A stretch of DNA of 37,156 nucleotides, from assembly GCA_964407165.1 (NCBI GenBank), contig CAYOUJ010000024.1:1-37156 (forward strand), given 5' to 3'. Below, in pieces: positions 1 through 7,417 of this stretch. Numbering within the stretch: position 1 is the first letter of the stretch; every line of letters begins with the position of its first letter. The notes beneath the pieces were generated by a model. It was not told where the DNA came from. It made no database searches and saw only the letters and a list, made by a program, of their open reading frames with translations. The position numbers and the translations under genes are program-made. This DNA comes from CAZPKH01 sp964407165. Lineage in GTDB: Bacteria > Bacteroidota > Bacteroidia > Bacteroidales > Muribaculaceae.

Positions 1-608
1 TAATAAAGATAGTCGTCGACCGTTTGCACCTTCGGCGAATGTGCATATAGCTGTACCATCGCAAGCGTGTCCTCCATCATCTTCACATCGTGCGGGATGC
101 TTACACGACACCTCTCCCAAAACTCGCGACGGTAAATCTTGCATACCAGCCAACCTTGCAACGTTCCGTCAAGCGTCTTGGCCAGTAAGTCACCTCCTTT
201 TGCACGCTCTGTCACATTGACCGGCTCCTCCTGCACCTCCCTTCGGTGATACGTCACGTTGCACATCACCATGTCGGTGTCTTCCTTCGCGGCGGCGAGC
301 ATCTTGGCATACATCTCCGGCGAGATCCAGTCGTCAGAGTCCACGAACGCAAGCCACTCACCCGTCGCAATATGTATGCCATCCTCACGAGCAGCCACCA
401 CACCCTCGTTCTGCTTGTGGAGCACCTTCACACGGGGGTCGGCGGAGGCATACTCGTCGCAGATGGCCCCCGAACTGTCCGTGCTACCGTCATCCACCAG
501 TATCACCTCAATGTCGCGGTACGTCTGCCCCACAACACTCTCCAGACAACCCCGCAGATACTTCTCCGTGTTATATACAGGTATGATTACGCTGATTAGT
601 ACGTTCAT
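1..608 (-). CDS. Family 2 glycosyltransferase (3' end outside window)
   Basis: The visible N-terminal ~200 residues begin MNVLISVIIPVYNTEKYL, the opening nucleotide-binding strand of GT-A family 2 enzymes. They continue with VDDGSTDSS and the metal-binding DxD-type motif in AFVDSDDW. It probably transfers one sugar from a nucleotide sugar to the growing undecaprenyl-linked repeat unit at the cytoplasmic face. The ATG at 608 overlaps the TGA of the preceding GT8 gene as ATGA, which fixes the start and implies translational coupling. The reading frame is still open at the window edge, so the C-terminus and length are unknown. Donor and acceptor cannot be read from sequence. It is the last visible gene of the capsule operon. 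Confidence 0.9.
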   Translation of the reverse strand, partial: MNVLISVIIPVYNTEKYLRGCLESVVGQTYRDIEVILVDDGSTDSSGAICDEYASADPRVKVLHKQNEGVVAAREDGIHIATGEWLAFVDSDDWISPEMYAKMLAAAKEDTDMVMCNVTYHRREVQEEPVNVTERAKGGDLLAKTLDGTLQGWLVCKIYRREFWERCRVSIPHDVKMMEDTLAMVQLYAHSPKVQTVDDYLY

Positions 609-1561
609 CGCCGATACTGCTGCGTCTCTATCTTGTAAATGTGAGGTCGCGGCTTCAGCACGAGCGCCCACACTAATTCATATATCTTATACCTCAAACG
701 CAGCGACAGAGGCGCCTTGCGCCCCGCTATCAGAGGTGTGTCGCTCCATATCGAAGTTGCCATATAGTGCTTGAAGTAAGGCACGTACGGACTGTTAGCG
801 CCCTCTATCCATGGCTTCTTGCTGCCCGTGTAATGGATAACTACCGGCGCTTTTGCTGTTTCCATGACCTCTCGCTCTATCTCTGTTTCATAGTGATAGT
901 CGCTGTAAAGGAAACCCGTCTGGAAGTTGTAGGTCAAGGGCAGCAACACGTGCTCGTGCTGAAGAACTATGTTGAGCGTGTCTTGGTCGTGAAACTTCAG
1001 CCGGTCCGGATTCTCCGCGATGCACTCAAAGCACCGCTCCATCACCCCATTCTCCCGCCAATAGTCCAAATTCATCACCAACATCCCAGCATTGAAATAT
1101 TTGGTGTCGTCGGTGATGCCCAAATTGGTATATTTTTCAGGCAAGTGATAAGCCTCGTCTATGACGCAACCTATCGCCTTGCCATCCATATCAGTTTGCC
1201 ACAGCGGAAGCAACGAGCCGTTCACTATCATGTCACAGTCTAAATATATGACCTTGTGGACATCCTCCGGCAAAAACTTCGGTGCCATCAGCCGCAAATA
1301 AGTCGCCTTGCTCACTTGGTCGCCCTCTCGTATCGGGCAACCCGCCATCATCCCCTCGTCAACCTTTATTATATGTATAGGGCAACCGTAACGCGCCGAC
1401 AGCTCGCCAAACTTGTCGATATTGTCATTGTTAAGACCACCGGTGAGCACGTACACCTCCACGGCGCGGTTGTTCTCCAGCACCGACGTCAGCATAATCC
1501 CGCACCACGGCACATACGCATCGTCAGTGCTGCACAGTATGTTAATCTTCTCCTCGCTCAT
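605..1561 (-). CDS. Family 8 glycosyltransferase (LPS galactosyl/glucosyltransferase type)
   Basis: This 318-residue protein opens with INILCSTDDAYVPWCGIML, the typical GT8 start. It carries the metal-binding DxD motif as YLDCDMIVNGSL (DCD at residues 108-110), followed by the FNAGMLVMNLDYWRE and HDQDTLN segments usual in this family. GT8 enzymes are retaining transferases, often using UDP-galactose or UDP-glucose. I chose the ATG at 1561 because it forms an ATGA overlap with the upstream gene's stop; a longer reading from a TTG at 1576 would overlap more and is less likely. The ATGA junctions at both ends show tight coupling within the glycosyltransferase block. The transferred sugar is not determined. 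Confidence 0.9.
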   Translation of the reverse strand: MSEEKINILCSTDDAYVPWCGIMLTSVLENNRAVEVYVLTGGLNNDNIDKFGELSARYGCPIHIIKVDEGMMAGCPIREGDQVSKATYLRLMAPKFLPEDVHKVIYLDCDMIVNGSLLPLWQTDMDGKAIGCVIDEAYHLPEKYTNLGITDDTKYFNAGMLVMNLDYWRENGVMERCFECIAENPDRLKFHDQDTLNIVLQHEHVLLPLTYNFQTGFLYSDYHYETEIEREVMETAKAPVVIHYTGSKKPWIEGANSPYVPYFKHYMATSIWSDTPLIAGRKAPLSLRLRYKIYELVWALVLKPRPHIYKIETQQYRR

Positions 1562-2544
1562 AACGGCTTTTTGCACAGCACCTTTTGCGTAAGCGAAATT
1601 TTAGTCCTTAAATTCATCTCACCAGAACGCCAGACAGCAGGTAGCAACGTCTTGCGACGCAACCGGCGACTTTGCCTCAGACCCTGCGCCGTAAGCTTCG
1701 GCTCAAACATCTGAAAAGCAAACATCCGCAGAAATACCGAATTGTCACGATAGTCTTTAAGCGATTGTTTCGTGCGCCGGGCCAACCGGTCTATCTCGTC
1801 GAGGTTGGCAAGTGCATTGTCTATCTTGCCCAATATTTTTGCATCAGCCGATGCCACGTTCATCACCGAATCGTCATTGACGTTATATCGATACAGGGCT
1901 GCGTCAACATAGCCGTAACTCTTGCAGACGCCATAAAATTGATAAATCATCAAGCAATCTTCAAACACCTGCCGGTTAATGTTGACAAACACATTGTCCT
2001 GTAAAATTTCACGCTTGATTATACGGTTCCATATCGTGGCGCAAGCGCCGTTAAATCTGAAATGAAGCATGGCGTTGCACAAGTCGCGGCCGTTGGGCGC
2101 AGTCGTTATATGCCTTCTCGTCAGCTCGACAGAGCCGTTTGAGAGCTTGCGCGCCTCCTCTATGTCACAATAAACCATGTCATACCCTCCCTCTTTGGCC
2201 TTTGCATAAAGCCGCTCAAACATGTCGACGTGGCAAAAGTCGTCGTCGTCGCAAAAGCCGATATACTCCCCCTTTGCTTCGCTGATACCCTTATAGCGGG
2301 AGGCGCAGCAGCCGATGTTGTGCTCGTTGCGGATGATGCGGACTTGGGGGAGGCGGCGGGGGTAGCGGGCGACCGTGCGCTCGATTATCTCCACGGAGCG
2401 GTCAGGGCTGCAGTCGTCGACAAACAGATACTCGACACTGTCAAGCGTCTGCTCCATCAAGCTCACCACGCACTCCTCTATATACCTCTCCGCACCATAC
2501 ACCGGCACTATCACCGACACCGCAGGGCGATTACTTGTTTCCAT
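1558..2544 (-). CDS. Family 2 glycosyltransferase
   Basis: This is a 328-residue GT-A family 2 enzyme. It starts with the strand VSVIVPVYGAERYIEECV, followed by LFVDDCSPDRSVEII and the metal site FCDDDDFCHVDMF. The C-terminal third, rich in Arg and Lys with aromatic residues, may contact the membrane or lipid-linked acceptor, as in other capsule glycosyltransferases (inference). Its first 14 bases overlap the end of the gene at 2531-3538, and its stop overlaps the GT8 start, so it lies within a translationally coupled series. It most likely adds one sugar to the capsular repeat unit in the cytoplasm. Specificity is unknown. Confidence 0.9.
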   Translation of the reverse strand: METSNRPAVSVIVPVYGAERYIEECVVSLMEQTLDSVEYLFVDDCSPDRSVEIIERTVARYPRRLPQVRIIRNEHNIGCCASRYKGISEAKGEYIGFCDDDDFCHVDMFERLYAKAKEGGYDMVYCDIEEARKLSNGSVELTRRHITTAPNGRDLCNAMLHFRFNGACATIWNRIIKREILQDNVFVNINRQVFEDCLMIYQFYGVCKSYGYVDAALYRYNVNDDSVMNVASADAKILGKIDNALANLDEIDRLARRTKQSLKDYRDNSVFLRMFAFQMFEPKLTAQGLRQSRRLRRKTLLPAVWRSGEMNLRTKISLTQKVLCKKPL

Positions 2545-3538
2545 TAAAAAATTCCTGCGTTTCCTTTATAAAGGTTTTGACGTTTGCTATTGACTCCGCC
2601 TCTTTTTGAGAATAAATTTGCTCAATAACAGCATAAGACTTTTCCCAATCATGTTTTTCAACGTCATCGATAGAATACGCCAACTCATCACGCACATTGG
2701 ACACAGGCCGCAGTCCTTCGGGGGTTTCTCCCTCTCCTAAGACAATTACGCTGGGACAATGGCACAACAATGCATAACTGCTTAAAGCGGTCATCGGGTC
2801 GTAAGAAACGAACATCTTTACCCTCCGAAACAGTTCACCGACCTCTGACAACGGCATATCATCAATACAAACTGCGTTGCTTTCATCATGAATTAAAGGT
2901 TTGCCTTTGCCTTTGCGAATACAATAGGCAATCCCCTCTCTTTTCATTTCATCACTTGGAGGATAAAACCATTCAGGCCGAGTGGCAACAGTTATATAAG
3001 AAGGAGACATGACTGAACCCTTGCATGGCACGAAGTCACGTCCAAAGCTATGGTTATAGTGGAACAACAGTTCGCCTGTTCCGTAATTGATGCGTCCGGT
3101 GAAATGACCCGGATGGTGCATCAAAAGGCGTGTAACGTTCTTACCTCCAACCGGATTAAAGTCGATTGTTTCACCATACAGCACTATATAGTTGCTTAAA
3201 CCGCGTCCAAAAAATGCTTTCCAGACGCTGATAAGGGGAGTCTTATATTGCGGATTACGTTTATAATTACTCTTTATCCCTGTCAGGCATTGATAAAAAT
3301 ACCATAACGCCTCTTTCTTCTTTGGGAAACGCTTAGACAAACGGAAAAAAATTGACGTCAGGAAATTAGTTTTAGCAAGACCACAGTGCCCTGGATATAA
3401 ATAAGCCTTTTCGCCCATCATATTGAGCAAATGGCATATATAGTGTAACACTATTATGCCGCCTGTCTTTTCGGTATACCCATCGGCATGTACTATATAT
3501 TTCTTACGCCTCTGACCTTTACACCTTAACATTTTCAT
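2531..3538 (-). CDS. Putative glycosyltransferase-like capsule biosynthesis protein
   Basis: I do not recognise a specific family. The 335-residue protein has an N-terminal KYIVHADGYTEKTGGIIVLH segment resembling the Gly-rich first loop of GT-B (GT4-like) transferases. Later it has a stretch, VSYDPMTALSSYALLCHCPSV, that resembles the donor-binding half of GT-B folds, where Asp/Ser-Tyr-Gly-containing motifs sit. No signal peptide or clear membrane span is seen. The ATG at 3538 is preferred to a TTG at 3547. The gene is visibly richer in A+T than its neighbours and than the complex I/ATP synthase genes, as often seen for transferred capsule-specific genes. Its place between sugar-modifying enzymes and glycosyltransferases supports a role in building the repeat unit. 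Confidence 0.6.
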   Translation of the reverse strand: MKMLRCKGQRRKKYIVHADGYTEKTGGIIVLHYICHLLNMMGEKAYLYPGHCGLAKTNFLTSIFFRLSKRFPKKKEALWYFYQCLTGIKSNYKRNPQYKTPLISVWKAFFGRGLSNYIVLYGETIDFNPVGGKNVTRLLMHHPGHFTGRINYGTGELLFHYNHSFGRDFVPCKGSVMSPSYITVATRPEWFYPPSDEMKREGIAYCIRKGKGKPLIHDESNAVCIDDMPLSEVGELFRRVKMFVSYDPMTALSSYALLCHCPSVIVLGEGETPEGLRPVSNVRDELAYSIDDVEKHDWEKSYAVIEQIYSQKEAESIANVKTFIKETQEFFNGNK

Positions 3539-3584
3539 TATACCCAATTACAACGTAAGTAAAATTAATCTAACTTAGATTACA

Positions 3585-4220
3585 TTATTTTACTATTTGT
3601 TTGGCGGGAGCACCGACCATGAGGGCTCCCGCGGGAACAGATTTGGTAATCAATGCTCCGGCAGCTATATACGCATGGTTTCCCACACTTGGCACCTTTC
3701 CGCTGATTAAATTAGCGCCGATGCCAATAAACACATTATCCTCAATAGTTATATATGCCCCTATCATTGCCCCGAATGCCACATAACAGTTCTTACCCAA
3801 TTTCGTCGAATGTGTAACAGACACATTATAAGAGAGAACGGTATTCTCTCCTATCTCCACATCGGGGTGGATTACCGTATTGATATGCACAACTGCTCCT
3901 TCGGCGAGGGTGGCGAAGCGGCTGACTTGAGCTGAAGGGTGAATAAGGGTGGGGATATTGGCACCGGCGTCCTTAAGACGCCCGAAGAGATCAGCACGTA
4001 TGGCGTTGTCGCCCTGTGACAATGCGACGTTGCGGCCACGGATATCCTGTGCAAACAGATCGTCAAACGAGCCCAGCACAGGGTAGCCATGGTCGGTCTG
4101 GCCCGTGCGCGTGTCGTCGTAATGATACAGACCGCTGATATGGTAGCCGCACGCCTTGCAAAGGTCGATATAGACCGGCGTGTTATGGCCTATGCCGAGA
4201 ATAAATATTTCCTTTTCCAT
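3585..4220 (-). CDS. NeuD/PglD/VioB-type sugar O- or N-acetyltransferase (copy 1)
   Basis: This 211-residue protein has the two-part layout of the NeuD family. An N-terminal nucleotide-binding part begins MEKEIFILGIGHNTPV. A left-handed beta-helix built from hexapeptide repeats follows (for example PTLIHPSAQVS, GNHAYIAAGALITKSV) and ends VGAPAKQIVK. His137 in VSVTHSTKLG matches the position of the catalytic His of PglD-like enzymes. These proteins use acetyl-CoA to acetylate a nucleotide-linked amino sugar. Its start lies 4 nt after the stop of the VioA-like aminotransferase, so the pair could make a dTDP- or UDP-linked acetamido-dideoxy sugar (inference). A paralogue lies at 9018-9647. Confidence 0.85.
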   Translation of the reverse strand: MEKEIFILGIGHNTPVYIDLCKACGYHISGLYHYDDTRTGQTDHGYPVLGSFDDLFAQDIRGRNVALSQGDNAIRADLFGRLKDAGANIPTLIHPSAQVSRFATLAEGAVVHINTVIHPDVEIGENTVLSYNVSVTHSTKLGKNCYVAFGAMIGAYITIEDNVFIGIGANLISGKVPSVGNHAYIAAGALITKSVPAGALMVGAPAKQIVK

Positions 4221-4224
4221 TCGT

Positions 4225-5844
4225 TTATTTGCCGTTGGGGTGGGTAACTTCCGCGATGACGCGGGCGATGTCTTCCTCGGAAAGGGCGTGGTGCATGGGC
4301 AGGCAGATGACCTGAGAGGCGAGGCGGTGGGCCACGGGAAGGTTCTCGGGAGCGGCGGAGGGGAGGCCGCGGTAGGTGGAGAACCGGCTGATGAGGGGGT
4401 AGAAGTAGCGGCGGCCGAAGACGCCGGCGCGGCGCATGCGGAAGTAGAGGTCGTCGCGGCTCTCGCCATAGAGGCGCTCGTCGACGAAGATGGGGAAGTA
4501 GGAGTAGTTGTGGCGCACGCCGGGCATGTCGTCGAAGTAGCGTATGCCGGGGACGTCTTTCAAGGCTTCGCGGTATGTCAGGGCCACCTGTCGGCGGCGC
4601 TCGATGGCGTCGTCTACCTGCCGCAGGTTGAGCAGGCCGTAGGCGGCGCGTATCTCGTCCATCTTGGAGTTGATGCCCGGGGCCACCACCGTGGTCTCGT
4701 TGGCAAACCCGAAGTTCTTCAGATAGTCAATCCGTTTCTTCGTCTCAGCGTCATGACATATCAGCGCGCCTCCCTCGACGGTATTGTAAACCTTGGTGGC
4801 GTGGAACGACAGAGTGGACATATCGCCCGCCCCGCACAAACCCCGAGCGGCCCCCCCCGCCCCCCCCCCAAGGGGGGGGGACACCAAGTTGGCGGCAAAC
4901 TGCTCAATTGATTGCAAGACGTGGTATAGATTTGTGAGTACTTGTTCGTTGGTAAAGCGAATCACTCTAAATCCCAATGAGGCAAGGCGTTGAGTTCGCA
5001 CTTCATCCTCATGCTTCTGCATCGGGTCGTCATGGTAGCCGCCGTCTATCTCAACTATAATACCCTTTTCAAGGCACACAAAGTCGACAATATATTGCTC
5101 GATAATGTGCTGTCGGCGGAAGTGCAGCCCGCTTAGCTTATTACCGCGAATGGCATCCCAAACCACGCGCTCGGCATCGGTAGGATTGTTACGATTTTCC
5201 TTTGCACGCCGTTCAAGCTCAGCGTAATAAACCGGATCCGACAGTCTCATCTCATTTCCTCTCGTCGCCCGATAAGAAGAATTTCCACCATTACTGCCAC
5301 CAACAGCTCCACCCGCATTGGTAGCCCCCCCCCTTGGGGGGGGGATGGGGGGGGCCGACTTTACCCCGAAGGCGTGGGCGGCGTCGTAGATGACGCGGAG
5401 GCCGTAGGTGTCGGCGATCTGCCGGATGCGGTCGACGTCGCAGGGGCGTCCGTAGACGTGCACGGGCATGATGGCGGTGGTGCGGGGGGTGATGGCGGCC
5501 TCGATGCGCTCGGGGTCGATGTTGCCGTGCACCGGCTCGACGTCGACGAAGACGGGCTTGATGCCGTTCCACCACAGCGCGTGGGTGGTGGCGACGAAGC
5601 TGTAGGGGGTGGTGATGACCTCGCCGGTGATGCGCAGGGCCTGCAGGGCGGTGATGAGCGGCAGCGTGCCGTTGGTGAACAGGCTCAGGTATGGCACGTC
5701 GAGGTATTCGGCCAGCGCCGCCTCGAGCCGACGGTGAAACGAGCCGTTGTTGGTGATCCACCGGCTGTCCCATATCTCGCGCAGCAGCCCATGAAACTCC
5801 TCCAGCTCCGGCAGCAGCGGCGATGTTACAAGTATATCCTTCAT
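4225..5844 (-). CDS. DegT/DnrJ/EryC1/StrS sugar aminotransferase (VioA-like) interrupted in frame by a DUF559 endonuclease element
   Basis: The outer parts of this 539-residue protein form a complete sugar-nucleotide aminotransferase closest in feel to VioA (dTDP-4-amino-4,6-dideoxyglucose synthesis). Residues 1-162 end with the PLP-contacting VIYDAAHAFGVK (Asp154, His157). Residues 333-539 resume with DMSTLSFHATKVYNTVEGG, where Lys351 is the PLP Schiff-base lysine. Family members have only about 25-30 residues between that Asp and Lys; here there are 197. The extra ~169 residues are a foreign DUF559 nuclease element (4849-5356) with no stop codon. Deleting 169 codons (residues 164-332) joins VKS to ARGLCGAGD in frame. 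Whether the fused enzyme works is unknown. The ATG at 5844 is preceded by a G-rich repeat unit that also lies where the ribosome would bind. Confidence 0.88.
   Translation of the reverse strand: MKDILVTSPLLPELEEFHGLLREIWDSRWITNNGSFHRRLEAALAEYLDVPYLSLFTNGTLPLITALQALRITGEVITTPYSFVATTHALWWNGIKPVFVDVEPVHGNIDPERIEAAITPRTTAIMPVHVYGRPCDVDRIRQIADTYGLRVIYDAAHAFGVKSAPPIPPPRGGATNAGGAVGGSNGGNSSYRATRGNEMRLSDPVYYAELERRAKENRNNPTDAERVVWDAIRGNKLSGLHFRRQHIIEQYIVDFVCLEKGIIVEIDGGYHDDPMQKHEDEVRTQRLASLGFRVIRFTNEQVLTNLYHVLQSIEQFAANLVSPPLGGGAGGAARGLCGAGDMSTLSFHATKVYNTVEGGALICHDAETKKRIDYLKNFGFANETTVVAPGINSKMDEIRAAYGLLNLRQVDDAIERRRQVALTYREALKDVPGIRYFDDMPGVRHNYSYFPIFVDERLYGESRDDLYFRMRRAGVFGRRYFYPLISRFSTYRGLPSAAPENLPVAHRLASQVICLPMHHALSEEDIARVIAEVTHPNGK
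4849..4885 (-). repeat. Left terminal palindromic unit of the DUF559 element
   Basis: Plus-strand layout: GG, eight C, G, ten C, AA, nine G, then ACACC. The C10-AA-G9 part can fold into a hairpin and the GG-C8 part is the outward tail. Read on the minus strand it matches the unit at 5320-5356. It is translated in frame as a Pro/Gly-rich stretch (SPPLGGGAGG). The long homopolymers are prone to sequencing error, so exact run lengths are uncertain. Confidence 0.8.
4885..5250 (-). other. DUF559 (Vsr-like, PD-(D/E)xK-type) endonuclease domain with its own ATG
   Basis: Within the aminotransferase fusion, residues 199-320 form a complete DUF559 domain starting at an internal ATG (5250). Seen in order: a helical N-terminus with NPTDAERVVWDAIRG, then LHFRRQHIIEQYIVDFVC, then the core KGIIVEIDGGYHDD, then LGFRVIRFTNEQVLTNL. 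Asp254, Glu265, Asp267 and His271 fall where Vsr-like nucleases carry metal-binding and catalytic residues. Family knowledge: DUF559 proteins are usually free-standing and of about this length, and related Vsr-like folds occur in EDxHD homing endonucleases. Here no stop separates it from the host protein, so it may be made as part of the fusion, from its own ATG, or both. Confidence 0.85.
5320..5356 (+). repeat. Right terminal palindromic unit of the DUF559 element
   Basis: Plus-strand layout: GGTAG, nine C, TT, nine G, AT, eight G, CC. It is the inverted partner of 4849-4885 and the same family as 5938-5973 and 15992-16026. On the minus strand it is translated in frame as SAPPIPPPRGG, directly after the aminotransferase motif AHAFGVK. 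Confidence 0.8.
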
Positions 5845-5847
5845 GAT

Positions 5848-5973
5848 TAGCCCCCCCCTGCCCCCCTAAAGGGTGGGTGCACCATGCGTGCGGGGGGATT
5901 TTATTTATAAATTTGTCTGTTTATTATCTTAGCTTAGTAAGCCCCACCCTTTAGGGGGGGGGTGGGGGGGGCC
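5848..5973. repeat. Outward-facing pair of G/C-run palindromic units (MITE-like)
   Basis: A minus-oriented unit at 5848-5878 (TAG, C8, TG, C6, TAAAGGGTGGG) and a plus-oriented unit at 5938-5973 (TAAGCCCCACCCTTTA, G9, T, G8, CC) face outward around about 60 bp of mostly AT-rich sequence with no gene. The arrangement and the unit sequences match the two ends of the DUF559 element 0.5 kb away, minus the nuclease. The pair fills the whole space between the flippase stop (5981) and the aminotransferase ATG (5844), so its left unit forms the 5' leader of the aminotransferase and puts a G8 run just before the start codon. Confidence 0.75.
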
Positions 5974-5980
5974 ACCTGCT

Positions 5981-7417
5981 TTATTTTCCTTTGAAGAGGT
6001 CGATGAGCTCGCGGAGCTCGGGGAAGCGGAAGATGACCGCACCGGCGCCGTAGATGAGCAGCCCGGCGGCGATGCCCACGCCTAAACTTATCCACCCCAT
6101 GCCTAACAGCCAGCACAGGTACTTCACCACGCCCCACATCACCAGCGACAGCGCCAGGATGTGCGCCAGATCGCGGCACTGATCCCAGATGCTGTACTGT
6201 ATGAGCCGGGGCGTGTACCAAGTGTTTATCACTAAGCAGAGCACCGACGACACTACCATGCCGTAGCAGATGGCACGCACGCTGATGGGTATAGTAATCA
6301 GCATGGCGATGACCCCGATAACCTTCTTGGCAATCTCGAGCTTCAGGAAATAGTCGCTGCGCCCCTTGACTATCAGGAGGTTGAGGTTTATGGCGTGCAA
6401 TGGGTAGAGCATCCCTGCAAAGACTATGATGTTGAGCAGCGTGGCCGCTTCTATCCATACCTGCGTGTACATCACGTTAATCATCGGGTAGGCGACGGCA
6501 CCCATCCCCAGCGCCAGAGGAAATATGACAAAGGCGCTGACTCGGATGGTACGCCGGTAGCCGTTGCGCAGGGCGCAGTTGTCGTGCTGCAGCTTCGACA
6601 GCGTGGGAAACGTCACGCTCTGGAGTATGCTCGTCGGCGTCGACGTCACCAGCGCCCGCTGGTTCTTTGCCTTGTTGAAGAACGCCAGTTGCGAGGCGTT
6701 GTAAAACTTGCCGATAAACAGGTCGTACATGTTGGAATAGACCGTCTCGAGTAACCCTGACGCCAACAGTTTCGACCCGAAGCCGAAGAACTCCCTCAGT
6801 GTCTTGAACGAGAACATCCACTGAGGGCGCCAGTCGGACTTCATCCACAGGAATATGCTGTTGAGAATGCACGAAGTGTATTGCTGTCCGACCAGCGCCC
6901 ACACCTCCATGCCGTGATAGGCCATCCAGATGCCCACTCCGCCGGCAATTACTTGAGCTATAAGCGCATACTTGACGAGCACGTTAAACTTCATCTTCGA
7001 GTAGAAGAGGGTTCCCTGGACGCCGCTGAGGCTGCCGAGCACAATAGTAAATCCCAGCACGCGCAGCAGCGGCTTCAGCACCGGCATGTCGTAGAAATCG
7101 GCCACCCACGGCGCTATCAGGTACAGCACCGCGTAGGCCACAATCGAGACGAAGATGTTGAAATAGAAGACAGTGCAGCAGTCGAGTTGCGTGCGGTCCT
7201 CCTTGCGCATCAACGCCTGCGTGAACCCCGAGTCGATGAACATCTCAGCCACGGCCACGAAGACGGTGAGCATGGCTATGGCGCCGAACTGGTCCGGTGC
7301 AACCAGGCGCGCGAGCACCACGCCGATGGTCAGCGCGATGATCTGCCGGCCGAACTGCTCCCCTATCTTCCAGAGGACGCCCTTGAAAGCTTTCCGTTTG
7401 AGTGTCTCCTCAGCCAA
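5981..7417 (-). CDS. Wzx-type oligosaccharide flippase (MOP superfamily), 1
   Basis: This 478-residue integral membrane protein begins AEETLKRKAFKGVLWKIGEQ and continues with LTIGVVLARLVAPDQFGAIA, the typical start of WzxC-like polysaccharide transporters. Many hydrophobic spans cover the rest (roughly 12-14). It should move undecaprenyl-pyrophosphate-linked repeat units across the inner membrane for Wzy-type assembly. The start appears to be the TTG at 7417: a TAA lies immediately upstream in frame and the next ATG would remove the first membrane span. The start overlaps the end of the second flippase by 8 bp. The stop sits 7 bp from a palindromic repeat unit. Its relation to the neighbouring flippase is unclear. 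Confidence 0.88.
   Translation of the reverse strand: MAEETLKRKAFKGVLWKIGEQFGRQIIALTIGVVLARLVAPDQFGAIAMLTVFVAVAEMFIDSGFTQALMRKEDRTQLDCCTVFYFNIFVSIVAYAVLYLIAPWVADFYDMPVLKPLLRVLGFTIVLGSLSGVQGTLFYSKMKFNVLVKYALIAQVIAGGVGIWMAYHGMEVWALVGQQYTSCILNSIFLWMKSDWRPQWMFSFKTLREFFGFGSKLLASGLLETVYSNMYDLFIGKFYNASQLAFFNKAKNQRALVTSTPTSILQSVTFPTLSKLQHDNCALRNGYRRTIRVSAFVIFPLALGMGAVAYPMINVMYTQVWIEAATLLNIIVFAGMLYPLHAINLNLLIVKGRSDYFLKLEIAKKVIGVIAMLITIPISVRAICYGMVVSSVLCLVINTWYTPRLIQYSIWDQCRDLAHILALSLVMWGVVKYLCWLLGMGWISLGVGIAAGLLIYGAGAVIFRFPELRELIDLFKGK

Larger units (their letters stand above)
4849..5356 (-). mobile_element. 508-bp palindrome-flanked DUF559 endonuclease element inside a coding gene
   Basis: On the plus strand the element runs from GG-C8-G-C10-AA-G9-ACACC at the left to GGTAG-C9-TT-G9-AT-G8-CC at the right. 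These are inverted copies of one ~36-bp unit: a C-run/G-run hairpin plus a G-run tail ending in CC at the outer edge. Between them lies one open frame on the minus strand encoding a DUF559 nuclease domain (residues 199-320 of the fusion). Both ends and the middle lack stops in the host frame. The related nuclease-less pair at 5848-5973 and the single unit at 15992-16026 show that the ends move or spread as a family. Mobility is inferred from structure and position, not shown. No clear target-site duplication is visible. Confidence 0.8.

Noticed and set aside
4221..4469. N-terminal extension of acetyltransferase copy 1
   Set aside because: That stretch is low-complexity Ala/Pro/Ser from the aminotransferase gene in another frame; the family start is MEKEIFILG at 4220.
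4849..5356. Vsr mismatch-repair gene with a partner DNA methylase, or a restriction system
   Set aside because: Only the DUF559 nuclease domain is present; no methyltransferase or specificity gene lies nearby.
4225..5844. Intein inside the aminotransferase
   Set aside because: No Cys/Ser at the first inserted residue with intein block motifs and no terminal His-Asn plus Cys/Ser/Thr; the edges are palindromic repeats translated as Pro/Gly-rich sequence.
5374..5850. Plus-strand open frames opposite the aminotransferase and many other minus-strand genes
   Set aside because: They are mirror frames of GC-rich coding DNA, with low-complexity Arg/His/Val-rich translations and no family resemblance.
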